Part shown: piece by piece, positions 1 to 11,170 of the stretch
How positions within the stretch are numbered: the stretch's first letter is position 1
Layout: each line of letters starts with the position of its first letter
Origin: Corynebacterium atypicum
Lineage (GTDB): Bacteria > Actinomycetota > Actinomycetes > Mycobacteriales > Mycobacteriaceae
Assembly (NCBI RefSeq): GCF_000732945.1
Contig: NZ_CP008944.1
Coordinates: 714,553 to 778,552, forward strand
Length of the DNA stretch: 64,000 nt
Direction: 5' to 3'
Translations under genes and position numbers: made by a program
Notes under the pieces: generated by a model
Database searches by the model: none
Seen by the model: only the letters and a program-made list of their open reading frames with translations
What the model was told of the DNA's origin: nothing

Positions 1-1451
1 ACGACTACGGTTATCGTGCCGGCGTGGAGCGGCCGGCCTGCCACCTTGGTGATCCACCGGGAGTGCAGCCTTCGGCCGCGCCCGATCAGCTGGCTGGCCC
101 AGAGTGCAAGAAGAATCGCCAGGTAAGGTGCCAGGGCGGTAGCGTAGAAGAAGTACATCTGGCGGTCGTAGACCGCCAGCCAGGGAAGGAAACCGGCGGC
201 GAATCCCACCAGCGGGGGGATGAACCGGTAATCCCGGCGCACCGCAATGCTCCATGCGCTCCACAGCAGCGCCGGGATAGTCAGCCACCAGATGGCCGGG
301 GTGCCAAAAAGATAGACCATGCGCTGGCATTCGCCGATCGCGCAGGGCGTCGACGACGTGCTCAAGTAGAGAATGGGGCGGCCGGCCACCAGCCAGGACC
401 ACGGCTTGGAATCCCAAGGATGCGAGTGCCCGGAAGAGGTAGTCAGCGAGGCGTGAAACTCCAGGACCGACTGGTGGTAGTAGAGCCACCCGGCCACGGG
501 CTCTGGCAAAAGGTGCAGCCAGGAGCCTTGCTCAACGGTGCCGTCGCTGAGCGCGTGCCGTGAGTACGCCGTCTCCGAGGCGAACCAGCTGCGCCAGCTG
601 AAGGCGTAGACCGCCACCGCCAGGATGACCAGGGAGGCGAAGGCTGGGACGGCGTCGTAAAGCAGCGCGCCCACCCATGGCCGTTTGACGCCGAACCTGC
701 GCCGCATCCAGGCGTCTGCGATGACGCAGGCTAGGCCGAAAAACGCGATGTAATAGAGCCCGGACCATTTCACCGCCAGCGCCAGGCCCAGAAAGATCCC
801 GGCCGCAAAGCGCCACCATCTAAAGCCGGCGCGCGGACCGAACGTGCTTGTGCCCCAGCCGCCTTTGGCTCGCCAGGCCTGGTAGTAGCGTGCGTAGACC
901 TGCTGGAAATCGCGGATGAGCGCCCAGGTGGCCGCGAGCACGAAGGTCGTCTGGAAGATGTCGAGCATGCCGAAGCGGGAGCCGATGAGGAGCACGCCGT
1001 CACAGATGGCGATGAGGCCGGCGATGAAGGCCACCTGGGAGCCGCCGGAGAGACGGCGAGTGATTGCCATCACTAAGAGCACGGTGATGACCCCAAAGAG
1101 GGCCGTCATCACGCGCCAGCCCAGCGGGGTGTACCCGAAGAGGGTTTCGCCGATCGCCAGCAGGCGCTTGCCCAGCGGAGGATGGACGACCAGCCCATAG
1201 CCGGGGTTCGATTCGATGCCGCCCACCAGCGGGTTGTCCTGGCTTTGCACCATGTCCCAGGCCTGCGGCACGTAGTGCTTTTCATCGAAGACGGGCGTGC
1301 CCGATGCCGTGAGCCCGGTCAGAGCGAAAAAGCGGGTGACGGCGGCAATAAGCCCGATGATGAGGAACGCGTACGTGTCCTGGCGGGTCCAGGCCAGCCG
1401 CCGCGGCAGAGCGGGCAGCAGGTGGGCTGCGTGGGGGCGCTCGAGAGGCAT
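1..1451 (-). CDS. pmt: Dolichyl-phosphate-mannose--protein mannosyltransferase (partial)
   Basis: Polytopic membrane enzyme that transfers mannose from polyprenyl-phosphate-mannose to Ser/Thr of exported proteins (GT39 family). The minus-strand frame is open from ATG 1451 to the window edge, so the C-terminus is missing. Near the N-terminus an acidic pair follows a short hydrophobic segment (GTPVFDEKHYVPQAWD), the catalytic loop typical of PMTs, and is followed by HPPLGKRLLAIG. Several hydrophobic helices follow. An in-frame GTG at 1475 would add eight residues, and neither start has a strong ribosome binding site. The gene is divergent from rsmI, an arrangement I recall from C. glutamicum. 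Family assignment is firm; the start is less so. Confidence 0.85.
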   Translation of the reverse strand, partial: MPLERPHAAHLLPALPRRLAWTRQDTYAFLIIGLIAAVTRFFALTGLTASGTPVFDEKHYVPQAWDMVQSQDNPLVGGIESNPGYGLVVHPPLGKRLLAIGETLFGYTPLGWRVMTALFGVITVLLVMAITRRLSGGSQVAFIAGLIAICDGVLLIGSRFGMLDIFQTTFVLAATWALIRDFQQVYARYYQAWRAKGGWGTSTFGPRAGFRWWRFAAGIFLGLALAVKWSGLYYIAFFGLACVIADAWMRRRFGVKRPWVGALLYDAVPAFASLVILAVAVYAFSWRSWFASETAYSRHALSDGTVEQGSWLHLLPEPVAGWLYYHQSVLEFHASLTTSSGHSHPWDSKPWSWLVAGRPILYLSTSSTPCAIGECQRMVYLFGTPAIWWLTIPALLWSAWSIAVRRDYRFIPPLVGFAAGFLPWLAVYDRQMYFFYATALAPYLAILLALWASQLIGRGRRLHSRWITKVAGRPLHAGTITVV

Positions 1452-1569
1452 AGTGTGGTGGGCTGGCGAGGTCACCCCTGCGATCTTAGGGGTAGCTGTA
1501 AGGTTGCGGAATTCGCGGTAGCGATGTGCGCCTCGCCGCAGTTTTTTGTGGTGTGCCATGCTGGCAGTT

Positions 1570-2439
1570 ATGCAGGCAGTTCAACAAGACAATGACGCCG
1601 GACGATGCGAGTTACCGCGGGGTGTAATCATCGCGGCGACCCCGTTGGGCAATATTGACGACGCCTCGCCGCGCCTGCGTCTGGCTCTCGGGCGCGCTGA
1701 CGTCATTGCGGCAGAGGACACGCGGCGCACCCGCGCGCTGGCCCAGGCGCTCGGGGTTGAGATCACCGGCCGGGTGGTCTCGAACTTCGACCATAACGAG
1801 GACTCGCGCGTTCACCAGCTCATCGATGCGGCCCGGGCGGGAACGGTTCTGGTGGTCACGGATGCGGGCATGCCCGCGGTGTCGGATCCGGGGCTTAAGA
1901 TTGTCGACGCCGCCTGGCAGGCCGGTGTCCCAGTCACCTGTTTTCCGGGCCCTTCGGCGGTGCCCACGGCGCTCGCCCTGTCAGGGCTGTCGGTGGGCAA
2001 GTTCATTTTCGAGGGCTTCGCCCCGCGCAAGGACGGGCAGCGAGAAACCTGGCTGAATGGGCTGCGCGGCGAGAAGCGTGCGGTGTGTTTTTTTGAGTCC
2101 CCGCACCGGTTAGTCGAGACGCTGGAGATGGCCGTCAACGTTCTCGGGCCCACGCGTCGGGCGGCCATGTGCCGGGAGCTGACCAAGTCGCACGAGGAGG
2201 TGTTCCGCGGTGAGCTCGCCGAGGTCCTCGAGCACGCGCGTCAGGGGGTCCTCGGCGAGGTCACGGTGGTGCTCGATGGGGCGGATGAGCGGCAGATCGA
2301 CGTCGCTGACCTCGTGGCCGAGGTAATGCATAGGGTGGAGCAAGGAGAACGGATGAAGGCGGTGTGCAAGGAAGTTTCCGCGGCGTGCGGAGTTTCCTCC
2401 CGCGAGCTGTATCAAGCTGCACTAGCGGCGAAAAAATGA
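1570..2439 (+). CDS. rsmI: 16S rRNA (cytidine-1402-2'-O)-methyltransferase
   Basis: Tetrapyrrole-methylase-fold enzyme that uses SAM to methylate the ribose of C1402 in 16S rRNA. The hallmark N-terminal block GVIIAATPLGN is followed by AAEDTRRTR, then VTDAGMPAVSDPG and the SAM loop FPGPSAVPTALALSGL, and CFFESPHRL. The frame is open from GTG 1546, with ATGs at 1558 and 1570. I chose 1570 because RsmI proteins have only a short tail before the ELPRG block. It gives 289 residues, normal for the family. No good Shine-Dalgarno precedes any of the three starts, so the exact start is uncertain. Confidence 0.9.
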   Translation: MQAVQQDNDAGRCELPRGVIIAATPLGNIDDASPRLRLALGRADVIAAEDTRRTRALAQALGVEITGRVVSNFDHNEDSRVHQLIDAARAGTVLVVTDAGMPAVSDPGLKIVDAAWQAGVPVTCFPGPSAVPTALALSGLSVGKFIFEGFAPRKDGQRETWLNGLRGEKRAVCFFESPHRLVETLEMAVNVLGPTRRAAMCRELTKSHEEVFRGELAEVLEHARQGVLGEVTVVLDGADERQIDVADLVAEVMHRVEQGERMKAVCKEVSAACGVSSRELYQAALAAKK

Positions 2440-2516
2440 CCGGAAAAATCGGTTCCGGAACCCATTCTGGCTGGCCTTGGCCTGGCCGACCGCGTACTCT
2501 GGATAGTTGGTGCAGC

Positions 2517-2532
2517 AAATTGCAAGCAATTT
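2517..2532. promoter_or_regulatory. Perfect 16-bp palindrome in the betP leader
   Basis: AAATTGC-AA-GCAATTT is a perfect inverted repeat (7-bp arms, 2-nt spacer) 17 nt before the betP ATG. A possible -10 box GATAGT lies at 2502-2507, which would place the palindrome just after the transcription start, where a bound repressor would block RNA polymerase. It could also be a small mRNA hairpin. The binding protein is unknown. Confidence 0.45.
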
Positions 2533-2549
2533 AACAGAGAGTTTTCGTC

Positions 2550-4436
2550 ATGACTGACCATTTGAGAGATACCGCCGAGCCGGTACCGTCTCCCGAGCCC
2601 GAGGAGGCGGCAGCGGCTCGACAGGTGCCATCGGAATACGAAACCGTGCGAGAGCAAATGGGGAAGCGCTCTGCGACCGCTCAGCTGGAGGACATGCTCA
2701 ACTCCCAGGAGGAGATTGAAGAAGAGCTGGCAAATCCGAAGCGGGTCAAGCTTGCCGCAGATAGCGACTCCAACCGCATCAATTGGCCCGTTGTCATCAT
2801 CGCTGGGCTCGTCGTCCTCGCCACTGTGATCTGGGGCCTGACGGCCCAGGACTCGTTCGCTGAGTTCGCCGCCGGCGCACTCGACGTGATCGTGGATAAC
2901 CTTGGTTGGGCCTTCGTCCTGTTCGGCACCGTGTTCGTCGTCTTCGTCCTGGTAGTGGCGTTGAGTAACTTCGGCACGATTCGCCTAGGCCAGGCTAACG
3001 AGGAGCCCGAGTTTAAGACCGTCTCGTGGATCTCGATGATGTTCGCCGCCGGCATGGGCATCGGCCTGATGTTCTACGGCGCGAGCGAGCCGCTGAACTT
3101 TTATCGCGACGGGGTGCCGGGCAAGGGTACCGAAGACGTCTCGGCGTCGATGGCCTCGGCGATGTTCCACTGGACGCTGCACCCGTGGGCGATTTACGCG
3201 ATCGTCGGCCTGGCCATTGCGTACTCGACCTTCCGCATCGGGCGCAAGCAACTGATTTCCTCAGCTTTTGTGCCGTTGATCGGTGAGCGTGCCGCCAATG
3301 GGTGGCTCGGCCAGCTCATCGACATCCTGGCAGTCGTGGCCACCGTCTTCGGCACCGCGTGCTCGCTGGGCCTCGGCGCCCTGCAGATCGGCGCCGGGCT
3401 CACGGCGGCCGGCTTTGTCGATTCGGTGGGCACCAAGCTGATCATCGGCATTGTCTCCGTATTGACCTTGGCTTTCCTGCTTTCGGCCATGTCCGGGGTG
3501 GGCAAGGGCATCCAATACTTGTCGAACGCGAATATGGTGCTCGCGGCGATCCTGGCCATCTTCGTCTTCGTCGTCGGGCCGACGCTCGCCGTGCTTAACC
3601 TGATTCCGGGCACGATCGGCGCCTATCTTTCTGACTTCTTCACCATGGCCTCCCGCACGGCGACCAACTCGGACGGGGAGTGGTTGTCGAGCTGGACCAT
3701 CTTCTACTGGTCCTGGTGGATTTCCTGGTCGCCGTTCGTGGGCATGTTCTTGGCCCGCATCTCCCGGGGCCGCACCATCCGGGAATTCTGCTTCAGCGTC
3801 TTGTTTATCCCGGCCGGTGTGTCCACCGTGTGGTTCGCCATCTTCGGCGGCACGGCAATCACCATGGAGCGTTCCGGGGATTCTATCTGGGGCGACGGCT
3901 CGGCTGAGGTGCAATTGTTCAACCTGCTGCACAACCTGCCGCTGGGGCAGATCATGGGCGTGGTGGCCGTGATTTTGCTCGGAACCTTCTTTATCACCTC
4001 GGCTGACTCTGCCTCGACGGTGATGGGCTCGATGTCTCAATTCGGTCGCTCCGATGCGAACCCCTGGGTGTCCGCGTCCTGGGGTTTGGCCACCGCGCTG
4101 ATCGGCATGACGCTTCTGGTCTCCGGCGGCGACGACGCCCTGAATAACGTCCAGAACGTCACCATCGTTGCGGCCGCGCCGTTCTTGCTCATCATCATCC
4201 TGCTGATGTTTGCCCTTGTGAAGGACCTGAGCTCAGACGTGATCTACCGCGACTACGTCGAGGAGCAGAACTTCGGTCTGCGCCTGGCCCGCGAGCGTCG
4301 CATTCGCGCCTCGCAGCTCCAGGCCGAGGCGCTCGCCGAGCGGTACTCGCAGCGCACTGGGCGCCCGCGCGGTAAGAAGGCCACCGCCGCGGCTAAGAAG
4401 GCCGCCGAAAAATCCCAGAATCCGAAAGAGCACTGA
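2550..4436 (+). CDS. betP: Glycine betaine transporter, BCCT family (BetP-like)
   Basis: Sodium-coupled, osmotically activated uptake of glycine betaine. At 628 residues it shows the BetP plan: an acidic cytosolic N-terminal tail of about 75 residues, twelve membrane helices, and a strongly basic C-terminal tail (from about residue 575, rich in Arg/Lys), which in C. glutamicum BetP is the osmosensor. The glycine stretch [18 protein letters not shown] sits near residue 168. The Trp-rich box [12 protein letters not shown] near residue 386 matches the trimethylammonium cage. A weak AGAGAG ribosome binding site precedes the ATG. LcoP and EctP are alternatives, but the long charged tails and position next to metG favour BetP. 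In C. glutamicum betP belongs to the MtrAB regulon. Confidence 0.88.
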   Translation: MTDHLRDTAEPVPSPEPEEAAAARQVPSEYETVREQMGKRSATAQLEDMLNSQEEIEEELANPKRVKLAADSDSNRINWPVVIIAGLVVLATVIWGLTAQDSFAEFAAGALDVIVDNLGWAFVLFGTVFVVFVLVVALSNFGTIRLGQANEEPEFKTVSWISMMFAAGMGIGLMFYGASEPLNFYRDGVPGKGTEDVSASMASAMFHWTLHPWAIYAIVGLAIAYSTFRIGRKQLISSAFVPLIGERAANGWLGQLIDILAVVATVFGTACSLGLGALQIGAGLTAAGFVDSVGTKLIIGIVSVLTLAFLLSAMSGVGKGIQYLSNANMVLAAILAIFVFVVGPTLAVLNLIPGTIGAYLSDFFTMASRTATNSDGEWLSSWTIFYWSWWISWSPFVGMFLARISRGRTIREFCFSVLFIPAGVSTVWFAIFGGTAITMERSGDSIWGDGSAEVQLFNLLHNLPLGQIMGVVAVILLGTFFITSADSASTVMGSMSQFGRSDANPWVSASWGLATALIGMTLLVSGGDDALNNVQNVTIVAAAPFLLIIILLMFALVKDLSSDVIYRDYVEEQNFGLRLARERRIRASQLQAEALAERYSQRTGRPRGKKATAAAKKAAEKSQNPKEH

Positions 4437-4510
4437 GGGCTAAAGAATTCCGCACGTCCCCGCGCCTGCCGGGCTTTGGCACCTGGGCTAGCGGGGACGG
4501 CCACACCTGT

Positions 4511-4542
4511 CCCGTCGCCGGGAAACTGGCGGCGGGTCTTTT
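4511..4542 (+). terminator. Rho-independent terminator after betP
   Basis: A 9-bp stem (CCCGTCGCC with GGCGGCGGG, one T-G wobble) encloses an 8-nt loop and is followed by TCTTTT. A second long-range pair, CGTCCCCGC at 4455-4463 with GCGGGGACG at 4491-4499, lies just upstream. It separates betP from the metG promoter. Confidence 0.8.
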
Positions 4543-4577
4543 CCTACCTCCTGCCAGTCGCTGCGGGCGCCGCCCAC

Positions 4578-4583
4578 TAGACT
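4578..4583 (+). promoter_or_regulatory. -10 box of metG, leaderless start
   Basis: TAGACT ends 7 nt before the ATG at 4591. A transcript starting at the usual distance would begin at or next to the initiation codon, and there is no Shine-Dalgarno sequence. The same box and spacing recur at many genes in this window. Confidence 0.6.
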
Positions 4584-4590
4584 GAGCTCC

Positions 4591-6423
4591 ATGTCCCACA
4601 GAGTGCTTGTCTCGGTTGCTTGGCCGTACGCCAACGGCCCTCGCCACATTGGCCACGTTGCTGGTTTCGGCGTCCCCTCGGACGTGTTTGCCCGCTACCA
4701 GCGAATGTCGGGGGCGGACGTGCTCATGATCTCCGGTACCGACGAGCACGGCACCCCGCTACTCGTGCAGGCGGATAAAGAGGGCGTTTCGGTGACCGAG
4801 CTAGCAGACCGGTACAACCGGCAGATCTGCGAGGATCTCGCAGGTTTGGGGCTCTCGTACGATCTGTTCACCCGCACCAGCACCCGCAACCACTACGCGG
4901 TGGTCCAGGAGCTCTTTCGAGGTCTCTACCGCAACGGTTATATGGTCAAGCAGACCACGATGGGGGCGGTGTCTCCGACGACGGGCCGGACGCTGCCGGA
5001 CCGGTACATCGAGGGCGAATGCCCGATCTGCGGGGCCGACGGAGCCCGTGGGGACCAGTGCGATAACTGCGGCAACCAGCTCGACCCCGTCGACCTGATT
5101 AACCCGCGCAGCAAGATCAACGGCGAGGCCCCCAAGTTTGTCGAGACCGAGCACTTCCTGCTCGATCTGCCGGCCCTTGCAGGCGCCTTGGCCTCCTGGC
5201 TGAAGACGCGGGATTCCTGGCGCCCGAACGTGCTCAAGTTCTCGATGAACCTCCTGGCGGATGTGCACCCGCGCGCGATGACGCGGGACATCGACTGGGG
5301 CATCCCGGTGCCGGTGGAAGACTGGCAGGACAACCCCGCCAAGAAGCTCTACGTGTGGTTCGACGCGGTGATCGGGTACTTGTCTGCCTCGCTGGAATGG
5401 GCGTGGCGTTCGGGAGACCCGGAGGCGTGGAAAAAGTGGTGGCAGGATCCGCAGGCGCAGAGCTACTACTTCATGGGCAAGGACAACATCACCTTCCATT
5501 CCCAGATCTGGCCGGCCGAGCTCATCGGCTATGCCGGAGAGGGGGAGCATGGGGGTCAACCCGGGAAGTACGGCAAGCTCAACTTGCCCACTGAGGTGGT
5601 CTCGTCCGAGTTTCTCACCATGTCCGGATCGAAGTTCTCTTCGTCGAAGGGTGTCGTGATCTACGTCAAGGACTTCCTCAAGGAGTTCGGCCCGGATCCG
5701 TTGCGCTTCTACATCGCTGTGGCCGGCCCGGAGAACAACGACGCGGACTTCACCTGGGAGGAGTTTGTGCGCCGGATTAACTTCGAGCTCGCCAACGGCT
5801 GGGGCAACCTGGTCAACCGGACCGTATCGATGGCCTACAAGAACTTCGGCGAGGTCCCCGCGCCGGGCACCTTGGAGCCGGCCGACGAGGCGTTGTTGAC
5901 GCTGGCCGCCGACACGTTCGAGGAAGCGGGGCGCCTGCTCGGCGCATCGAAGTTTAAGGCCGCGATCACCCAGATCATGCACGCCGTCGGCGAGGCCAAC
6001 GCCTACATCGCCGCCCAGGAGCCGTGGCGGTTGGCCAAGGACGACGCGCAGCGCGAGCGCTTGGCATCTGTGCTCTGGACCGCGCTGCAGGTGGTCAGCG
6101 ACCTCAACGTGATGCTCACCCCGTTTATCCCGCACATCGCCCAGCGGGTCCATGAGACCCTGGGGCGCAGTGGGGTGTGGGCCGCACAGCCGCGAATCGA
6201 GGAAGTCCGCGACGATATCCCGGTGGAGCTTGTTGGGGTCAACCTGCCGGAAGAAGGCAAGTCTTACCCGGTGATCACGGGTGATTACGCCGCCGAGCAG
6301 GCCCGCTGGGAGCGCATCGAGATGGTCCCGGGCACCGCGTTGGCCAAGCCGAAGCCGTTGATCAAGAAGCTCGATCCCGAGCTCGGCCAGACTGGCCCCG
6401 AGTGGGCGCCCGTGGCTTCGTGA
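4591..6423 (+). CDS. metG: Methionyl-tRNA synthetase
   Basis: Charges tRNA-Met. At 610 residues it is a class I synthetase with the HIGH-type motif [11 protein letters not shown] near the N-terminus, a zinc knuckle (CPICG then CDNCG) around residues 147-160, and the KMSKS-loop variant KFSSSKG near residue 347. The anticodon-binding helical domain follows. There is no C-terminal tRNA-binding (Trbp111-like) extension, as usual for actinobacteria. The last codons overlap the start of the downstream MFS gene, implying co-transcription. metS is the alternative symbol used in corynebacteria. Confidence 0.97.
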   Translation: MSHRVLVSVAWPYANGPRHIGHVAGFGVPSDVFARYQRMSGADVLMISGTDEHGTPLLVQADKEGVSVTELADRYNRQICEDLAGLGLSYDLFTRTSTRNHYAVVQELFRGLYRNGYMVKQTTMGAVSPTTGRTLPDRYIEGECPICGADGARGDQCDNCGNQLDPVDLINPRSKINGEAPKFVETEHFLLDLPALAGALASWLKTRDSWRPNVLKFSMNLLADVHPRAMTRDIDWGIPVPVEDWQDNPAKKLYVWFDAVIGYLSASLEWAWRSGDPEAWKKWWQDPQAQSYYFMGKDNITFHSQIWPAELIGYAGEGEHGGQPGKYGKLNLPTEVVSSEFLTMSGSKFSSSKGVVIYVKDFLKEFGPDPLRFYIAVAGPENNDADFTWEEFVRRINFELANGWGNLVNRTVSMAYKNFGEVPAPGTLEPADEALLTLAADTFEEAGRLLGASKFKAAITQIMHAVGEANAYIAAQEPWRLAKDDAQRERLASVLWTALQVVSDLNVMLTPFIPHIAQRVHETLGRSGVWAAQPRIEEVRDDIPVELVGVNLPEEGKSYPVITGDYAAEQARWERIEMVPGTALAKPKPLIKKLDPELGQTGPEWAPVAS

Positions 6424-7721
6424 GCCGAGGCAGCACTCGCGTAACTCCCCACGGGGGCCTTCCGGTAGCGGTTCTTTTTGTGGCGGTGATTACCGCCGCG
6501 ATGAACCTGCGCACTGGGATCGCCTCGGTGGCCCCGGTGCTGGCCGAGGTCGTTGCCGCGTTCTCCGCCAGCGGGACCTTCGCCGGTATTATCACCGGGC
6601 TTCCCGGCGCGTTTTTTGCGGTGATGGGGTTGGCTGCAGTGCCGCTGGCGAGAGCAGTGGGGTTGAGCCGCGCGCTCGTAATCGGCATGGTCGCCATGCT
6701 TGTCGGTACCGCCTGGCGGCCGTGGGTGACAAACCCATGGGCGTTCATCGGGCTGTCTGGCTGCGTGGTTGGCGGTATCGCGCTATCAAACGTTCTGCTT
6801 CCGGCGTGGATTAAACGCTACGGAGGCCGGCACATCGTGACCCTCATGACGGTGAATACCTCGCTTTTGGGCGCGTCAGGGGCCGTGGCGCCGCTGAGTG
6901 CGCTCCTCTATGACGGGCCGGGCCGCTGGCAGCAGGCACTGTTTTTCTGGGTGTGGATCGCCTTGGCCCAAGTCGTCGTCTGGGTGTTTGTGGCATGGTG
7001 TACCGGCTTTGATTTCCCCGCCGGCGGTGATCCTGCCCCTAGTTCGTCCCCGGAGGGGGTTAAGCCGCAAGCTTCCGGCATACGCGGTCTCCAGGCTGCT
7101 GCGGTATATACGAGCCCGACGGTGCTGCTGCTCACGGCGTTCTTTAGCATCCAGTCGATGAACGCCTACATGCAGATGGGCTACCTCCCGCAGATCCTCA
7201 TCGATGCCGGGGTGTCCGCAGACTTGGGCAGCCTGGCGTTGGCGTTGGTCGGTGGCATCGGCATCGTCGGAGGCCTGGTGATGCCGCCGCTCATCTCCCG
7301 GCTGGATTCGCTTGGGTTTCTGGTGGCCGGCATGGCTGGGTGTGCCGTGGCGGGTTACGCTGGGCTGATCTTTTTTGCGGCGCAGGCACCGCTGGTGTGG
7401 GCGGCGTTGTTGGGCTTTGGCGGTTGGACATTTCCGACGGCGCTCGCGCTGATCGTGGCGCGTACCCGTTCGGCTCAGGTGACCGCCCGGGTCTCCGGCT
7501 TCGTGCAGCCGGTGGGCTACGTGCTGCCGGCTATTGGCCCGCTGCTGGTGGGCGTGGCGTATCGCCCCGAAGACCCCAACTGGGCGTCGATTTTATGCGT
7601 GTTTCTGGCCGCCTCCGTGCTTCAGGGGGTAGTAGGCGTGCTGGCGGCGCGTCCCCGGTTGATCGACCACGAGCTTAAGGCGGCCTCTGCGGGGGAGGAA
7701 GCCTCCCGGCAGGCCCCCTAG
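6420..7721 (+). CDS. MFS transporter, CynX/NimT-like
   Basis: Twelve-helix major facilitator permease of the cyanate/2-nitroimidazole (CynX/NimT) branch, of unknown substrate. The segment [13 protein letters not shown] in helix 1 is typical of that branch. I chose GTG 6420 because it overlaps the metG TGA stop (GTGA), a classic coupling arrangement; an in-frame GTG at 6402 would add six residues inside metG. The product has 433 residues. The only contextual hint is co-translation with metG. Confidence 0.75.
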   Translation: MSRGSTRVTPHGGLPVAVLFVAVITAAMNLRTGIASVAPVLAEVVAAFSASGTFAGIITGLPGAFFAVMGLAAVPLARAVGLSRALVIGMVAMLVGTAWRPWVTNPWAFIGLSGCVVGGIALSNVLLPAWIKRYGGRHIVTLMTVNTSLLGASGAVAPLSALLYDGPGRWQQALFFWVWIALAQVVVWVFVAWCTGFDFPAGGDPAPSSSPEGVKPQASGIRGLQAAAVYTSPTVLLLTAFFSIQSMNAYMQMGYLPQILIDAGVSADLGSLALALVGGIGIVGGLVMPPLISRLDSLGFLVAGMAGCAVAGYAGLIFFAAQAPLVWAALLGFGGWTFPTALALIVARTRSAQVTARVSGFVQPVGYVLPAIGPLLVGVAYRPEDPNWASILCVFLAASVLQGVVGVLAARPRLIDHELKAASAGEEASRQAP

Positions 7722-7738
7722 TCTGTGCGCTTGGCCGG

Positions 7739-8608
7739 TTAGCCTGTGGATTCTGGCGGCTTGGTATCGGGTTCGGTGGACTCAGCCTGGGTGGAGTCAG
7801 CTGGGTGCGTGGCGTCGGTAGCGCCGCCCGTGGCCTCAGAGTGGTGTGCCGAGGGTGTGCCCTCGGCGCGCGCGACGGGTGCGACCGGCTCGCCGGGCAC
7901 CCACCCCATGCCGCGGCGGCGTCGAAACGCCCGCGGGCTGGCCCAGACCAGGCGCGGCCTGGGAATGGACAGCGATGGCGGCTCGGGAAGCGTCCAGCGC
8001 CGCCAGCGGGAGAGTACGCCGAGGGTGGGGCAGAGAACGAAGCAGAGGGGCATCGCGACGGTCGGTTCCTCGAGCACGACAATGACGAGGGCTGCCAGGC
8101 TGGAGCTGACGATCGCGATTGTGGCGTAGAGGACGCTGCCGCCGAAGATGGAAGGCACGCGGTTGAGCAGGACGTCGCGAAGCATGCCGCCGCCGACGGC
8201 CGTGATGACCCCCATGCCTATGGCGGGCAGCCAGCCGATGCCAAGCGAGAGCGCCTTGGTCACCCCGGTCGCCGTCCAGCAGCCCATGCCGAAGAAATCG
8301 ATGAGGACCAAGGCACGGTTGGTCCACTTGCCGGAAAGGTCGATGAGGTAGGCCACCCCGGCGGCAATCAGCGCGCCGATGACGTAGGCGCGGTCGGTGA
8401 GCATGATTGGGAACCCGTTGTTGAGCAGGACGTCTCGGATCATGCCGCCGCCCATGCCGGTCACGACGGCGAGCAGGAGAAAGCCGATGAAGTCGAAGCG
8501 TGCGGCGCGGGCGGCTACTCCGTCTAACAGCGCGTTGGCCACGACGGCCGAGACGTCGACGACGCGGAAAAGCACCTCGGAATCCATAGTGGGGTCCACA
8601 AAACCCAT
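7739..8608 (-). CDS. UPF0126/TRIC-like membrane protein
   Basis: Integral membrane protein of the UPF0126 family, built from two homologous three-helix halves. The internal repeat is visible as GMGGGMIRDVLL and VGGGMLRDVLL, each followed by a hydrophobic helix. Family members are called glycine transporters or trimeric intracellular cation channels; the substrate here is unknown. About 75 C-terminal residues form a low-complexity Pro/Ala/Thr/Glu tail. The frame remains open upstream to 9187, but that stretch overlaps tatD on the other strand. ATG 8608 (MGFVDPTMDSE) gives 289 residues; ATG 8587 is an alternative. Confidence 0.75.
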   Translation of the reverse strand: MGFVDPTMDSEVLFRVVDVSAVVANALLDGVAARAARFDFIGFLLLAVVTGMGGGMIRDVLLNNGFPIMLTDRAYVIGALIAAGVAYLIDLSGKWTNRALVLIDFFGMGCWTATGVTKALSLGIGWLPAIGMGVITAVGGGMLRDVLLNRVPSIFGGSVLYATIAIVSSSLAALVIVVLEEPTVAMPLCFVLCPTLGVLSRWRRWTLPEPPSLSIPRPRLVWASPRAFRRRRGMGWVPGEPVAPVARAEGTPSAHHSEATGGATDATHPADSTQAESTEPDTKPPESTG

Positions 8609-8716
8609 AGTAATGTTCCCGAGTAAACCGGTCGCCCGCCTCTGGCCAGGCCCAACCCCCGTCTCGACCGGCCTGGAGGCCGCGCGCAGCGCCGCTGCCG
8701 CGTCGCGCCGGCGATT

Positions 8717-8722
8717 TAGGAT
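8717..8722 (+). promoter_or_regulatory. -10 box of tatD, leaderless start
   Basis: TAGGAT ends 6 nt before ATG 8729, with no ribosome binding site, so the mRNA should start at the initiation codon. The promoter lies between divergently oriented genes. Confidence 0.5.
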
Positions 8723-8728
8723 GGGGGC

Positions 8729-9565
8729 ATGTCGAAGAAGAAGCCGAAGCTCGCCCCCCAGCCCGCGCGCCCCATTCCGGGGCTTACGGACGCCCATACG
8801 CATCTGTATAGCTGCGGGGCGACGACGCCGCAGGGGGTGCAGCAGTTTGTCGAGCGCGCACGGCAAGCCGGGGTGGAAAAGATCTGCACGGTAGGCGACG
8901 GGCTCGATGAAGCCGCCGAGGCGCTGCGGGCAGCGCAGGAAAATCCGCTGGTGTTTGCGGCGTGCGCTATTCACCCGACGCGTGCCGGCGAGCTGGACGA
9001 GGCGGCGCGAGCCCAGCTCACCGAGATGGCGGGAGACCCACGCTGCGTGGCGATCGGGGAGACGGGCATAGATACCTACTGGATTCGGCACCGCCCGGAC
9101 GACACCGCGCCGCTCGAGGTGCAGGAGGAGGCGCTGCGCTGGCACGTGCAGCTGGCGGTGGACTCGGGCAAGGCGCTGATGATCCACAACCGGGAAGGTG
9201 ACGCAGAGCTGTTAGCCATCCTGGGCGACTGCCCGCGCCCCAAGGAGACGATTCTGCACTGCTTCTCCTCGCCGCTCGAGGTGGCCCGCGAGGCGATCGA
9301 GCGTGGTTATGTGCTCAGCTTTGCTGGCAACGTGACGTTTAAGCGAAACGATGAGCTGCGGGCGGCTGCCGCGCTCGCCCCGATAGATCAGCTGCTCATC
9401 GAGACGGATGCGCCGTATATGACTCCGGAGCCGCACCGGGGCACGCGCAATGAACCGGCGTTTATCGGGCACACCGCGCTCTGCGTGGCCGAGGCCCGCG
9501 GTGTGACCCTCGAGGAGCTGGCCGCGCAGATCGGCCGGAACTTCGATCGGGTCTACGGGCTGTAA
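8729..9565 (+). CDS. tatD: TatD family metal-dependent hydrolase/DNase
   Basis: TIM-barrel amidohydrolase acting as a 3'-5' exonuclease or deoxyribonuclease on DNA/RNA ends. It has the N-terminal metal motif TDAHTHLYS, then IGETGIDTYW (metal Glu), MIHNREGDAE, LHCFSS, and ETDAPYMTPEPHRGTRNEP at the C-terminus. The 278 residues are the normal length. The start follows from the leaderless promoter. It precedes rpf2 and ksgA, an order I recall as common in actinobacteria. Confidence 0.92.
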   Translation: MSKKKPKLAPQPARPIPGLTDAHTHLYSCGATTPQGVQQFVERARQAGVEKICTVGDGLDEAAEALRAAQENPLVFAACAIHPTRAGELDEAARAQLTEMAGDPRCVAIGETGIDTYWIRHRPDDTAPLEVQEEALRWHVQLAVDSGKALMIHNREGDAELLAILGDCPRPKETILHCFSSPLEVAREAIERGYVLSFAGNVTFKRNDELRAAAALAPIDQLLIETDAPYMTPEPHRGTRNEPAFIGHTALCVAEARGVTLEELAAQIGRNFDRVYGL

Positions 9566-9736
9566 GCCGTGAGGAAACGTTAGGGTCAGTGACACTGCCA
9601 AGACAGGCTGCGCGGACGGTGTTTCGAGGCCGCTGCCAGCTTATTTGTCGTGCCTGACGGGGCGGTACGCCCGCGCACATCGGCCCGTGAGGCGGCTGCT
9701 GGCTCGCCGACCTGCCCGGTTTTACAACCGCGGATC

Positions 9737-9752
9737 GTTACCGTACTGTTAC
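9737..9752 (-). promoter_or_regulatory. MtrA-like direct repeat upstream of rpf2
   Basis: On the minus strand this reads GTAAC-N6-GTAAC, an exact direct repeat with an 11-bp period (one helical turn), 159 nt before the rpf2 ATG. As I remember it, the corynebacterial response regulator MtrA binds loosely conserved direct repeats of this kind and controls rpf2. The intergenic region 9566-9910 holds no gene; this repeat is its clearest element. Confidence 0.5.
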
Positions 9753-9832
9753 CAAGCGTTGAGTGTTGTTCCCTTGCCACCCTCCGCGCACCGCGCGGTT
9801 GACCGCAGCAGCAACCATGGTCGTGCGGTTAA

Positions 9833-11049
<1,217 letters not shown>

Positions 11050-11050
<1 letters not shown>

Positions 11051-11080
11051 CCCCGACGCCGTGCCGGCGGAGCTCGGGGC
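11050..11080 (+). terminator. Possible terminator after rpf2
   Basis: GCCCCGA and TCGGGGC form a 7-bp stem starting at the last base of the rpf2 stop codon. The loop is GC-rich and no T-run follows, so it may be a 3'-end stabiliser rather than a true terminator. Confidence 0.4.
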
Positions 11081-11158
11081 CCTGAGTAGGGCGTAGCGCC
11101 GCCCGCGCGGGGTCCACAGACGCTACCACGCGGTAGCCGGGAGGCTCCGGGGTGCAGG

Positions 11159-11164
11159 TAGATT
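11159..11164 (+). promoter_or_regulatory. -10 box of ksgA
   Basis: TAGATT ends 6 nt before ATG 11171 and directly abuts ATG 11165. The spacing favours 11171 as a leaderless start. Confidence 0.45.
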
Positions 11165-11170
11165 ATGGGC

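Noticed and set aside
3261..4040. A 259-codon minus-strand frame inside betP
   Set aside because: Charged, low-complexity translation opposite membrane helices; shadow of betP.
4801..6153. A 450-codon minus-strand frame inside metG
   Set aside because: Shadow of a high-GC gene; metG has complete catalytic motifs on the plus strand and the shadow shows no domain.
8609..9187. N-terminal extension of the UPF0126 gene
   Set aside because: It overlaps the intact tatD gene on the other strand and adds no family sequence.
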